Below, in pieces: positions 26,592 to 34,191 of a stretch of DNA of 64,000 nucleotides; position 1 is the stretch's first letter, and every line of letters starts with the position of its first letter. The stretch spans positions 2,485,501 through 2,549,500 of the forward strand of contig NZ_CP053708.1 in assembly GCF_013201075.1 (NCBI RefSeq), read 5' to 3'. The translations under genes were made by a program, and so were the position numbers. Below the pieces are notes generated by a model. The model saw nothing but the letters and a program-made list of their open reading frames with translations. It made no database searches and was not told the DNA's origin. The DNA comes from Lichenicola cladoniae. Its GTDB lineage: Bacteria; Pseudomonadota; Alphaproteobacteria; Acetobacterales; Acetobacteraceae.

Positions 26592-27122
26592 TCAAGCAAG
26601 GCGTTTACTCATGTGCACGGCAATGCCGATGTTCGGCACGGTCTCCTCATGGTCGAATTGGTAACCAAGCCGCTCGTAAAGCCGTATAGTCTTGGTGAAC
26701 CGGCTGTTGGTGTAGAGCCGCATTTCCGCAAGACCTATTGACCGCGCAATCTCTTCGGCATGCCCCAGAAGAGCACGGCCATACCCCCGGCCTTGGAAGA
26801 TAGGCAACACCGCAACGTTCACGACGAGCAGGTGGTCACTTTCGGGGCACATCTCTATCAAGGCGGAAAGATCGCCGTCTCTATGCAACAGGTCGATCAT
26901 GTGGTCTCGCACCGCAACGTCGTAGTCAGCTGTCATCGGCCTCGGCTCGCCACCGATGACGCTAACCCACGCGGCGTAGGCAGAACGTGTCAGTTCACGA
27001 ACGGCCGCGGCGTCGCAGCGGGTTGCTCGCCGGGGCGTCAAGCCTTCACGCATGTGCGTCATACTCGTCAAAACCCGTTGCAAGTATGCTCCAATCCGAT
27101 CTCTCGCATAAGTCGGCTCCAT
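26592..27122 (-). CDS. GNAT-family N-acetyltransferase
   Basis: Up to 176 residues. The acetyl-CoA binding motif is clear: VNVAVLPIFQGRGYGRALLGHAEEIA, followed by LYTNSRFTKTIRLYERLGY. The substrate (amino acid, antibiotic or protein N-terminus) cannot be read from sequence. The first ATG (27122) adds about 20 residues before the fold; an ATG at 27062 (MTHMREG) may be the true start. A terminator hairpin follows its stop. Confidence 0.82.
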   Translation of the reverse strand: MEPTYARDRIGAYLQRVLTSMTHMREGLTPRRATRCDAAAVRELTRSAYAAWVSVIGGEPRPMTADYDVAVRDHMIDLLHRDGDLSALIEMCPESDHLLVVNVAVLPIFQGRGYGRALLGHAEEIARSIGLAEMRLYTNSRFTKTIRLYERLGYQFDHEETVPNIGIAVHMSKRLA

Positions 27123-27441
27123 GTCGATTACAGGTAGGCATGCCGTCGCAACGGGTGGGAGCCGGACTCACCGCCCAATCATCTGCATCAGCTTCCTGCG
27201 CCATCACCACGTTCTCAATCGGCGAGAAAGAATTGGCCCGATCCGGTCCACGGAAGGTGTTCCATCCTGCCGCGCTGCAAGACCGCACGGCGACGACCCC
27301 AAAAGTGGGAGCGGACATCGCTCACTCTTACTGAGTGAAGTGCATTTACCCGTTTTGGCTATTCAAAATCTCTCAAGTATTCTCTGAGTAGTCGACCGTC
27401 CGGGACCAAAGATTCCAACCATTCAAGTCCAAAAGCACCAG
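27123..27441. other. Intergenic region, no gene recognised
   Basis: 319 nt upstream of the GNAT gene, lower in GC than the core genes. A 90-residue minus-strand ORF (27046-27318) overlaps the GNAT start and has no recognisable product. No tRNA fold was found here by eye. Confidence 0.35.
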
Positions 27442-28026
27442 TCAGGTCAGGTCGCCATCCTGCTGCATGATGTCCTGCCAGGTGCACGGCGAGGTTTGCC
27501 AACTGACCTTCCGCTCAGCGGCTTCGATCTGAACTGCCGGCGTCGCTTCCTCCATGAGGCTTACCCGCAACCGTGCGGCGCCATCCACCTTGTTGGTCTC
27601 GGCGATCTCGGCCCACATGAGTGCGACCGCTGGATCCTCCGGCGCCCCGAACACCCGATCTGCGGCTTGTTTCATGACATTGTAGCGGAACGGGCGTCCC
27701 GCATAGATGCGGGCAAGCTCCATCTGCGCCGGCCCGTAATTCTGCAAGGCGGCCCGGCACAGCCATTCGGTCGCTTTCTCGTTGCTGTAGATGGCATGGC
27801 GGCGATTGTCTGCGCGCTTCGTGACGGTACAGCACCAGGAATCCCCTAGATTGAACTCGGCCTGCGGATCGCCTGCCTCGGCCGCTGCCTGGTAGATACG
27901 GCGTTCGCCCATATCCTTGACTGCGACGGCACCTTGCACGACGCCTGCGGCGCAACCGTTGAGAAGAAGGAGAAGCGCCTGGCTCGCCATGGCGAAAGGC
28001 CAAACGGTTTTGTAACAGCGCTTCAT
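27442..28026 (-). CDS. Predicted lipoprotein with Sel1-like repeat region
   Basis: 194 residues. A lipoprotein signal (KRCYKTVWPFAMASQALLLLLNGC; lipobox LNGC) is followed by a helical region with AAAEAGDPQAEFNLG, AALQNYGPAQMELARIY and PAVALMWAEIAETN, which look like Sel1/TPR-type repeats. Three further cysteines (including a CC pair). AAAGG lies 8 nt before ATG 28026. Such proteins often act as adaptors on the inner face of the outer membrane; the role here is unknown. Confidence 0.7.
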   Translation of the reverse strand: MKRCYKTVWPFAMASQALLLLLNGCAAGVVQGAVAVKDMGERRIYQAAAEAGDPQAEFNLGDSWCCTVTKRADNRRHAIYSNEKATEWLCRAALQNYGPAQMELARIYAGRPFRYNVMKQAADRVFGAPEDPAVALMWAEIAETNKVDGAARLRVSLMEEATPAVQIEAAERKVSWQTSPCTWQDIMQQDGDLT

Positions 28027-28157
28027 TTGCATGACCTTTCGACTGATGGGAGAAACGATAATCGCGCGTTGATTGCTTCCTCGCGGAAGGCCGTCGGGCT
28101 GCTGCTGTCGAAATACATCGCCCATGATCCCGCCGCATCGTCAGCTAACAGTCGGCT

Positions 28158-28472
28158 TCAACCGTTTGCTACCTTGCGAACTTTCCCGAAATAGGTGGCC
28201 AAAAAAGTGCCGCTCGCCAGGAAGCCAACCGCCAAGGCGGCAATCTGAAGATTGGGTCCGATGACGATCAGCCGTCGCCAGACGATGAACAGTCCGACAA
28301 GCAGGTTCGACGCCCCCCATATGAAGTTCAACAACGGCGACGACTCACCGACGCCGCGAGGCTTGGCGAACGGTGTCGGAAACCATGCACCCTGGACGCC
28401 GCTGACCAGATGCGGAACGCAGTTGCACAGGAGCGCGCCTGCCAGCAGCAGCATGAGGTAAGTCATCAACAT
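28158..28472 (-). CDS. Small membrane protein, 3 TM segments
   Basis: 104 residues with three hydrophobic stretches (YLMLLLAGALLCNCV, FIWGASNLLVGLFIVW, ALAVGFLASGTFLATYF) and a short basic tail. AGAAAGG precedes the ATG at good distance. Divergent from a TetR gene with a clear operator in the gap, so it is probably the regulated target. No family recognised. Confidence 0.65.
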   Translation of the reverse strand: MLMTYLMLLLAGALLCNCVPHLVSGVQGAWFPTPFAKPRGVGESSPLLNFIWGASNLLVGLFIVWRRLIVIGPNLQIAALAVGFLASGTFLATYFGKVRKVANG

Positions 28473-28560
28473 CGCCTTTCTACCGGAACCAGTCGATCAA
28501 CCGTCGCATCCTCGAACCGCCGTCCGATCTCTTACCATCTTGACGCGCGCCGGCTGCGTG

Positions 28561-28610
28561 ATATGCGAGAACGGTCTCGCAAACCATTTCTGGAGAGAAT
28601 CCTCGCATAT
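28561..28610. promoter_or_regulatory. TetR operator: nested TGCGAG inverted repeats
   Basis: TGCGAGAACGGTCTCGCA (28564-28581) is a near-perfect 18-bp palindrome with 7-bp arms. In addition, ATATGCGAG (28561-28569) has a perfect inverted copy CTCGCATAT (28602-28610) that overlaps the TetR start codon. The site sits between the divergent small membrane gene and the regulator, as expected for autorepression. Confidence 0.6.
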
Positions 28611-29223
28611 GTCAATGACAGGCAATCCCTACGCACCCAAGCAACAGCGCGGCCATCAGCGTGTAGCGGCAATCATGGAGGCCGGAGCTTCGTTGTTCAG
28701 GGAGCAAGGTTATGACGCCGTCACGATGACGGAAATCGCCGCGCGATCGGGTACGGCCTTTGGCTCCTTGTACCGGTTCTTTCCCTCGAAGGAGGCGCTG
28801 GCTGACGCGCTACTGCTGCGCTACGCGCAACACGCCCTGGATCGATTGGCGGCACTTGGCGCACGATCGGCAGCGATGTCTCTCGATGAACTGACCGACG
28901 CCTTCATCGACTTCATGCTGGAACTGCAAACCGAACGCAGCTTCGCGATCGCCGTGATCGACGCGCGCGGCGGTCATGGCGACAAACGTTCCGAATTCCG
29001 CGAGGCCTTGCGTGAGGGGATCGCTACCATCGTGCGAAAAGCGTTTCCGCGATTGACGAAAGTGAAGTCAGCGGCGATGGCTATCGTCATCATGCATATC
29101 CTGAAGGGCATTGCCGGCACTGCATTGGAAAGAGAGAGCGTTCGGCGCGCTTTAACGACCGAGTACCGACTGGTGCTCAGATCCTATCTTGCTTCAGCGA
29201 CCCGCGGCGCGACACCAGACTAG
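28609..29223 (+). CDS. TetR-family transcriptional regulator (paralog of the 19.4-kb regulator)
   Basis: About 204 residues. The helix-turn-helix (AVTMTEIAARSGTAFGSLYR) is nearly the same as in the regulator at 19.4 kb, and the rest follows the TetR helical fold (EREQ-type ligand domain). The ORF opens at 28540, but that part overlaps the operator; ATG 28609 or 28615 gives a normal length. It probably controls itself and the divergent small membrane gene. Confidence 0.88.
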   Translation: MSMTGNPYAPKQQRGHQRVAAIMEAGASLFREQGYDAVTMTEIAARSGTAFGSLYRFFPSKEALADALLLRYAQHALDRLAALGARSAAMSLDELTDAFIDFMLELQTERSFAIAVIDARGGHGDKRSEFREALREGIATIVRKAFPRLTKVKSAAMAIVIMHILKGIAGTALERESVRRALTTEYRLVLRSYLASATRGATPD

Positions 29224-29241
29224 TACCCCCTGTCATTGACG

Positions 29242-29369
29242 GTCACGTTGAGCGCGGAGCAGCGCGAGCAGTTGGACGCGTTGATCAGAACGGCAGGCAC
29301 TCGGCTCGCAATCTGCTACGGGCACGCATCCTGCTGAATGCCGATGCTTCCGAAGCTGGTGAGGAGTAG
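29242..29369 (+). pseudogene. IS630-type transposase, N-terminal remnant (frameshifted)
   Basis: The sequence reads VTLSAEQREQLDALIRTAG, then shifts frame to [21 protein letters not shown] and a stop. This matches the N-terminal helix-turn-helix start of IS630-family transposases (VTL..EER..L..L......A....RARILL.AD). Only about 43 codons remain. Confidence 0.6.
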
Positions 29370-29374
29370 ACCGC

Positions 29375-29494
29375 TGGAACGAGATCGTGGGGAGACCCAC
29401 TCTGGCGGATGCAAGTCTCGATCGCGTCGTTCACAACGCCTACCGCATCGAGCTCAAGGGTGAAAGTCTACGCAAGCACTGCGCTTCTGCTTGA
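29375..29494 (+). pseudogene. IS21-type IstB helper ATPase, C-terminal remnant
   Basis: Forty in-frame codons ([24 protein letters not shown]... to a TGA) match the end of IstB proteins (W-x-E-V-x-GDPTLADA-x-LDRL-x-HNAHRI-x-LKGES). The ATPase core is gone. It directly follows the IS630 remnant, so two elements have collapsed here. Confidence 0.65.
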
Positions 29495-29550
29495 CCCGGA
29501 TCCAGGCACCATGACATGACCAAAGTCGACCTGCGGGAATGATCTTAACC

Positions 29551-29616
29551 GGCCGCGGTCAAATTGGAACGGTGGCCGTTATCAGATCGGAACAAGTAGT
29601 CGCCATCGTCCGAATC
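29551..29616 (+). repeat. Three imperfect 20-bp tandem repeats, likely IS21 right-end repeats
   Basis: GGCCGCGGTCAAATTGGAAC (29551), GGCCGTTATCAGATCGGAAC (29574) and a poorer GTCGCCATCGTCCGAATC (29599) recur at 23-25 nt. IS21-family ends carry such multiple terminal repeats as transposase-binding sites. The next gene starts 9 nt later. Confidence 0.5.
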
Positions 29617-29624
29617 CTCAGTTG

Positions 29625-30626
29625 ATGACGCGTTCGAGCAACGCCTACGAGTTTGCCGCCCTTCTCGAACAGATCGGCGACGGCGTTCCGGATGCCGAGC
29701 AATACCAGCGCATGTCCGGCCTGGTCCTCGAATTTCCCGAGACGCGCCGGCTGGTACGAATGGACCCGTTCTCGGCTGATTATAAACAGGCGGCGCTGGA
29801 GCTCTATCTCTCCCTGCGCGGTCGCCCAGGCGAGGGCTATGTCGCGGCCCGTGACGAGGCGCCGGCCGCCCAGCTACCGGGGAATCTCTGGGCCGGCCTG
29901 GTCCCCTGGTCCTTCCGTGACGCAAGCATGGTCTCCGAGCATCTGCTCGCCTGGGGCCACATCATGTCCCATCTGAACCTGTCCAACGGCGGGTCGGTGC
30001 TGGAATATGGTCCAGGCAGCGGTCAGCTCCTGCTCATGCTGTCCCGCATGGGATATCGCGCCTTTGGCGTGGATATCGACACGGTTGCCCTGGAGGGGAT
30101 CCAGGCACAATCCGCGCATCTCGGACTGGTGGTCGAGACCGAGCGCGCCGAGTTCGGTCTCGGGTTCGAAGGGCAGACCTTCGACTGCATCCTGTTCTAC
30201 GAGGCGTTCCACCATGCCTTCGAGTTCGAGACGCTGCTGCTCCGCCTGCATGAACGGCTCAACCCAGGCGGACGCATCGTGCTCTGCGGCGAGCCGGTGG
30301 TGGCCAGCCCGTTCGACGGCATCCCCTATCCCTGGGGACCAAGGCTCGATGCGCTATCGGTATTCTGCATTCGCCGCTTCGGCTGGATGGAGCTCGGCTT
30401 CACCCATGACTATCTGGTGAAGATCGCCAGCCAGACAGGCTGGAACGCAACGTTTCATCGCTTCCCGGACTGCGGCCGCGCCGCGATCTATGTGCTTGAG
30501 CCGTCCCTGGGCCGAATCGACGCGTCGGCGTCCTGGCGACGGGAGCGTCCGTTGCGTCTCGCCAAGGCTTTGATGATAGGGGGACGACGGGGATTGAGGA
30601 AGTTCCGGCAAAGGTTCCGCCCTTGA
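29625..30626 (+). CDS. SAM-dependent methyltransferase
   Basis: 333 residues. After a helical N-terminal part of about 110 residues comes a Rossmann-fold class I methyltransferase: motif I VLEYGPGSGQLLLML, GVDID at the end of strand 2, CILFYEAFHH as motif II, and LNPGGRIVLCGE as motif III. Similar proteins sit in glycan clusters. ATG 29625 follows the IS21 end repeats and has only a weak ribosome-binding site, so the promoter or even the N-terminus may have been affected by the insertion. Substrate unknown. Confidence 0.82.
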   Translation: MTRSSNAYEFAALLEQIGDGVPDAEQYQRMSGLVLEFPETRRLVRMDPFSADYKQAALELYLSLRGRPGEGYVAARDEAPAAQLPGNLWAGLVPWSFRDASMVSEHLLAWGHIMSHLNLSNGGSVLEYGPGSGQLLLMLSRMGYRAFGVDIDTVALEGIQAQSAHLGLVVETERAEFGLGFEGQTFDCILFYEAFHHAFEFETLLLRLHERLNPGGRIVLCGEPVVASPFDGIPYPWGPRLDALSVFCIRRFGWMELGFTHDYLVKIASQTGWNATFHRFPDCGRAAIYVLEPSLGRIDASASWRRERPLRLAKALMIGGRRGLRKFRQRFRP

Positions 30627-30651
30627 CCCGCTGGGACCTAGTACTGCCGAT

Positions 30652-30720
30652 TCATTTAGAACGTCGCTTCAATTTGACGCGGGCGTCGGCGGTGTTGAAC
30701 TGCCAGTCTGCCTTGGCGTG
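30652..30720 (-). pseudogene. Possible IS630-type transposase C-terminal fragment
   Basis: The minus strand reads KHAKADWQFNTADARVKLKRRSK and a stop, resembling the usual IS630 transposase end (W-x-F-T-T-x-DAR-x-KL-x-x-LYP). Too short to be certain; lies between the methyltransferase and the MarR-GNAT gene. Confidence 0.4.
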
Positions 30721-30781
30721 CTTTTGTTGCGGTCTTTCTTCCACACGACCAATCCCTCGCTAGACCACACTCGCAGGATAA

Positions 30782-30799
30782 TGCATAACCGGTTATGCA
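30782..30799. promoter_or_regulatory. Perfect 18-bp palindrome, probable MarR operator
   Basis: TGCATAACCGGTTATGCA is fully self-complementary and ends 15 nt before the ATG of the MarR-GNAT gene. MarR dimers bind palindromes of this size and typically repress their own promoters. Confidence 0.7.
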
Positions 30800-30814
30800 A
30801 TTGGGGAGCCGGAC

Positions 30815-31816
30815 ATGCCAGCCCGTACCATCCGTGACCGGCAACATCTGTTTCTCGGCAGCCGCCTCAAGCGATTGGCGGAGCGGATGCAAACCGACGT
30901 CGTGCTCGTGGCGCACCGGGCTGGCATCCCGATCCAGCCTGGCCAGTATCCCCTCCTCGTGATCCTAGAGGAGCATGGTGCGACCACGATCGGCGCACTC
31001 GCCCGGGCCATGCAGATGAGCCAGCCAGCCATCACCAAGAGTGCGGGCAAGCTGGAAGAGGCCGGGCTCGTGACGATCGGCCGCGGCGACACGGATCGGC
31101 GGCAGAGCACCGTGGCGCTGTCGCCGGCCGGCCGGGAGGCCCTCGATCGGTCGAAGCGCGATGTCTGGCCATCGGTCGAGGCCGCCGTGAAAGAGGTGAC
31201 AGACGATCTCTCGGGCTCGTTCCTCGATCAGATCGCCACGATCGAGGCGAGGATGGAGGCCCGCTCGCTGAATGCCAGAGCACAGGCGCATGCGATCCCG
31301 ACGCTCCAGGTGGCCGCCGATACCGACGTGCCAGCCATCGTCGCGCTGATGAACCGGGCCTACCGCGGCTCGGGGACCGAGACCGGCTGGAACAGCGAGG
31401 CGGATTATATCGCCGGCGACAGGACAAGCGAGGCGCTCCTCCGCGAGGAGTTAGAAACGAAGCCTGACGCCGCCCTCCTGGTATGGCGCACGCCGGAAGA
31501 TGTCCAAGGCTGTGTCTGGCTCCAGCCGTTGAGCGAGGATGCCTGGCACATCGGGTCGCTCACGGTCGATCCGCGCATGCAGAATGCCGGCCTCGGGCGG
31601 CAACTGCTCGGCGCTTCGGAGCAATGGGTGCGAGAACGGGGCGGCCGGGCAATCCGCATGACCGTCGTGAACGTGCGCGACAGTCTGATCGCCTGGTACG
31701 CGCGACGGGGTTACCAGCCGAACGGTGAGACCGAGCCCTTCCCGTATGACGACGCCCGCTTCGGTGTTCCCAAGCGGGATGACCTCTGTTTCATCGTTCT
31801 GGAGAAGCAACTCTAA
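30815..31816 (+). CDS. MarR regulator fused to a GNAT acetyltransferase
   Basis: 333 residues. An N-terminal MarR winged helix (about 10-145; TTIGALARAMQMSQPAITKS, wing GRGDTDRRQSTVALSPAG) is joined to a C-terminal GNAT domain (about 160-333; HIGSLTVDPRMQNAGLGRQLL, AWYARRGYQ). Such fusions are known and may couple ligand sensing or acetylation to gene control. GGGGAG precedes the ATG. A perfect palindrome sits in the leader, pointing to autoregulation. No divergent target gene is present. Confidence 0.88.
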   Translation: MPARTIRDRQHLFLGSRLKRLAERMQTDVVLVAHRAGIPIQPGQYPLLVILEEHGATTIGALARAMQMSQPAITKSAGKLEEAGLVTIGRGDTDRRQSTVALSPAGREALDRSKRDVWPSVEAAVKEVTDDLSGSFLDQIATIEARMEARSLNARAQAHAIPTLQVAADTDVPAIVALMNRAYRGSGTETGWNSEADYIAGDRTSEALLREELETKPDAALLVWRTPEDVQGCVWLQPLSEDAWHIGSLTVDPRMQNAGLGRQLLGASEQWVRERGGRAIRMTVVNVRDSLIAWYARRGYQPNGETEPFPYDDARFGVPKRDDLCFIVLEKQL

Positions 31817-32032
31817 TGATCGCGCCGCCGCTCTGTGGCCGGCTGGGATCATCCGCCGTAGGAACCGTCCGGACGGCCGACATCAGGCGCTTGAAGCAGG
31901 CGGGCGAGCCCCGTTCAGGGGGCCAATTCGCCGTAGCCGGCGCTGTTTCGAGAGCATCCGGGCTCGGCGGGAATCACCTCTCCGCCTCACCCCCGAGTTG
32001 ACCAACCGTTCCCGCTGCTGAATTTTGCGCCG

Positions 32033-32659
32033 ATGAACAACACCTACGCCGTCCATCGCGACGACTTCCCCGGCTCGCTGGCCGATACCGATGTCCGGCA
32101 CCGTCGCCTGGAGATGCTGAACCAGCCGCATGTCAAGCCGCTGGTCGACTACGTCCGCGAGACCAGCCGCCGCGCCTCGGCTTACGTTCCCAACTTCGAC
32201 CCCCTGGATGGCGGCACCAAGGCCCGGGTGCTGTTCCTGTTCGGGGCGCCCGGACCGGGCACCTTCCCGCCTCGTGGCTCCGGCTTCGTGAGCCGGAACA
32301 ACGACGACCCGAGCGGCCGGGCGACCTGGACGCTCATGCAGAAGGCCGGCGTTCCCCGGAAGGACACGGTCTCCTGGAACACGGTCGCCTGGAGCACCGG
32401 CGACAAGTCCGGGAAGGCCGCGAACATCGCGGCGGCCGGCGAGCTTCGCAAGCTGCTGCCCCTGCTGCCGGACGTGCGGGCCGTGGTGCTGGTCGGTAAT
32501 TTCGCGCGCGATTTCGGCGGTCCGATCGTCAAGCAGACCGAGCTGAAGATCTTTCATACCGTCCAGACCGGCGCACAGGCCGAGAACGATCCCGACACCC
32601 GTGACCGCTGGCTGAAGATCCCCGAGATCTGGCGCAAGGCCTGGGACCTGACAGCCTGA
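32033..32659 (+). CDS. Uracil-DNA-glycosylase-superfamily-like protein
   Basis: 208 residues. The segment LFLFGAPGPGT...GSGFVSRNNDDPSGR has the look of the UDG-fold catalytic region (GxDPG..., S-x-DN), followed by SWNTVAW and AVVLVGNFARDF, which resemble strands carrying substrate-contacting residues. The classic catalytic water-activating Asp/Asn is not in its canonical context, so activity is uncertain. The ATG lacks an obvious ribosome-binding site. It lies 77 nt upstream of the tubulin-like operon, same strand. Confidence 0.65.
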   Translation: MNNTYAVHRDDFPGSLADTDVRHRRLEMLNQPHVKPLVDYVRETSRRASAYVPNFDPLDGGTKARVLFLFGAPGPGTFPPRGSGFVSRNNDDPSGRATWTLMQKAGVPRKDTVSWNTVAWSTGDKSGKAANIAAAGELRKLLPLLPDVRAVVLVGNFARDFGGPIVKQTELKIFHTVQTGAQAENDPDTRDRWLKIPEIWRKAWDLTA

Positions 32660-32736
32660 GCCTGTTGCCATGAGTCCGGGCGGCTTGCGTCGACCGGACC
32701 GCACGCTAGATTTGCCTACCAGGACAGGACGAGAGC

Positions 32737-34191
32737 GTGCAGCAGGCGTCGCCCAACTCCGACCCGACCGGCCAGGCGACGCAGGACTGGGTGCTACCCG
32801 GTCCATTCGGGATCGAGCACTGGCACCGGACCGGCACCCGCTTCACCGAACTGGTCACCGGCAACGACACGATCGGGCTGCCGACCGACGCGCTGACGCT
32901 CGGGCGGTTGCGCGCAAGACAATCCGGCTGCGCGCATACCGGCCCATTCCCGAACGCCTTCCGCTTCTGCCCGGACTGCGGCACCGGCCTTTCCGAGCCC
33001 TCCGTCGTTCCTCGCGCCGAACTCTGGTCGCCACCGTTCGGGCCGGGCGACGGCTTGCCGAGCCTCGATGATCGCCGGCTGCCCGACCCGGCGAGCCATG
33101 AGGAGATCGCCGTCCCCGCCTCGCCGGCGCTCGGCTTCGCAGTGGCGGGCACGCCGCCGATGTTGCTGGCCTGCGACCGTGCCAGCGGCCGGATCAGCGG
33201 ATGGTCCGAAGCAAGCAGACAATGGATCAGCCGCGTCCAGATCGCCGGCTGCCTCGGCCTGCCGCGCTGGAGCTGGGCTGCGAGCGCTACGCAATCCGGC
33301 ATCGCGGTGCCGAGCGATCGCGGTCCGGTCTGGATCGACCTGTCCCGGCCGCTGACCGCTCCGGTCGTTGCGATGGACGGCTCCCCGGTCGGCGGCGCCA
33401 TCTCGATCGGCGACCACGCGGCCATGCCGATCCTGCACACGTCCGGCCTCTCCATCGCCATGCTCGACCGCACCGGAAATGCGCCGGGCTGGACCCTGGT
33501 ACCGGTGATCGGCGCACCCGCGGTGCCGACAGGCCCGCTTGCCGCCCCGGTCATGGCGGCGGAACTGGCAACCTGGTGCGGTGCCCGCGGCCAGCTCACG
33601 CTGCAGATGACGGCAGACGGAGCGGCGGCACGATGGCGTCCATGGCGTGACGGCCTGCAACCGTTGCCCGGCGTCCGGCCGGTCATGGAGCGCAACGGCA
33701 CGCTGCACCAGCTCGCCCGCCTCGATGCGCAGACACTGGTGCTGGAGAGCCTGTCCGCCCCGGGCCAGGTGCCCGAGCGGCGCGTGGCGCGCGGCTACGC
33801 AATCAGCAGCGGTCGCGCGGTGTTCCGGGAGAATGCCCGCCTGCGGCTGCCCTGGGACCAGCGCGAGGCGGCCGAGTATCTGCTTCCCGACGACAGCTTC
33901 CTGGCGCCGCTGCTTGCCCTCGACGAGGAACGCTATATCGTCGCCGTCTGCAACCGGCGCGCCGGGCTGGGCGCCTTCCTCGGCGATCCCGCATCCTCAG
34001 CCGAACCGGACGACATCCATTCCTGCGTCCTGCATTTCAGCCGTGGCCCGCGCTCGCTGGAACCACTCGACTGCGTGCTGCGCGCCCGTCACGCCTGGGA
34101 CCTGTCGGTCACGATCCATGCCGGCTGGCTGTATGTTCATGGCGCGGTGGAAGACACCCTGCATCGCTGGCGCCTGCACGATGCACCGTAG
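32737..34191 (+). CDS. First gene of tubulin-like operon: soluble protein with zinc-ribbon-like start
   Basis: 484 residues from a GTG (32737) with GACGAGAG upstream. No signal or TM segment. A possible metal site is formed by C65-x-H67 and C78-P-D-C81 (FRFCPDCGTG). The remaining 390 residues have repeating short beta-type segments with W and G residues (AGCLGLPRWSWAAS, PVWIDLS, GWTLVPVIG, GWLYVHG), which could be a beta-propeller, but no known repeat is clear. It overlaps the vWA-like gene, so it belongs to the operon. Function unknown. Confidence 0.7.
   Translation: MQQASPNSDPTGQATQDWVLPGPFGIEHWHRTGTRFTELVTGNDTIGLPTDALTLGRLRARQSGCAHTGPFPNAFRFCPDCGTGLSEPSVVPRAELWSPPFGPGDGLPSLDDRRLPDPASHEEIAVPASPALGFAVAGTPPMLLACDRASGRISGWSEASRQWISRVQIAGCLGLPRWSWAASATQSGIAVPSDRGPVWIDLSRPLTAPVVAMDGSPVGGAISIGDHAAMPILHTSGLSIAMLDRTGNAPGWTLVPVIGAPAVPTGPLAAPVMAAELATWCGARGQLTLQMTADGAAARWRPWRDGLQPLPGVRPVMERNGTLHQLARLDAQTLVLESLSAPGQVPERRVARGYAISSGRAVFRENARLRLPWDQREAAEYLLPDDSFLAPLLALDEERYIVAVCNRRAGLGAFLGDPASSAEPDDIHSCVLHFSRGPRSLEPLDCVLRARHAWDLSVTIHAGWLYVHGAVEDTLHRWRLHDAP

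Noticed and set aside
27123-27441. Possible tRNA or attachment site beside the lower-GC stretch
   Set aside because: No cloverleaf or direct repeats could be found by eye.
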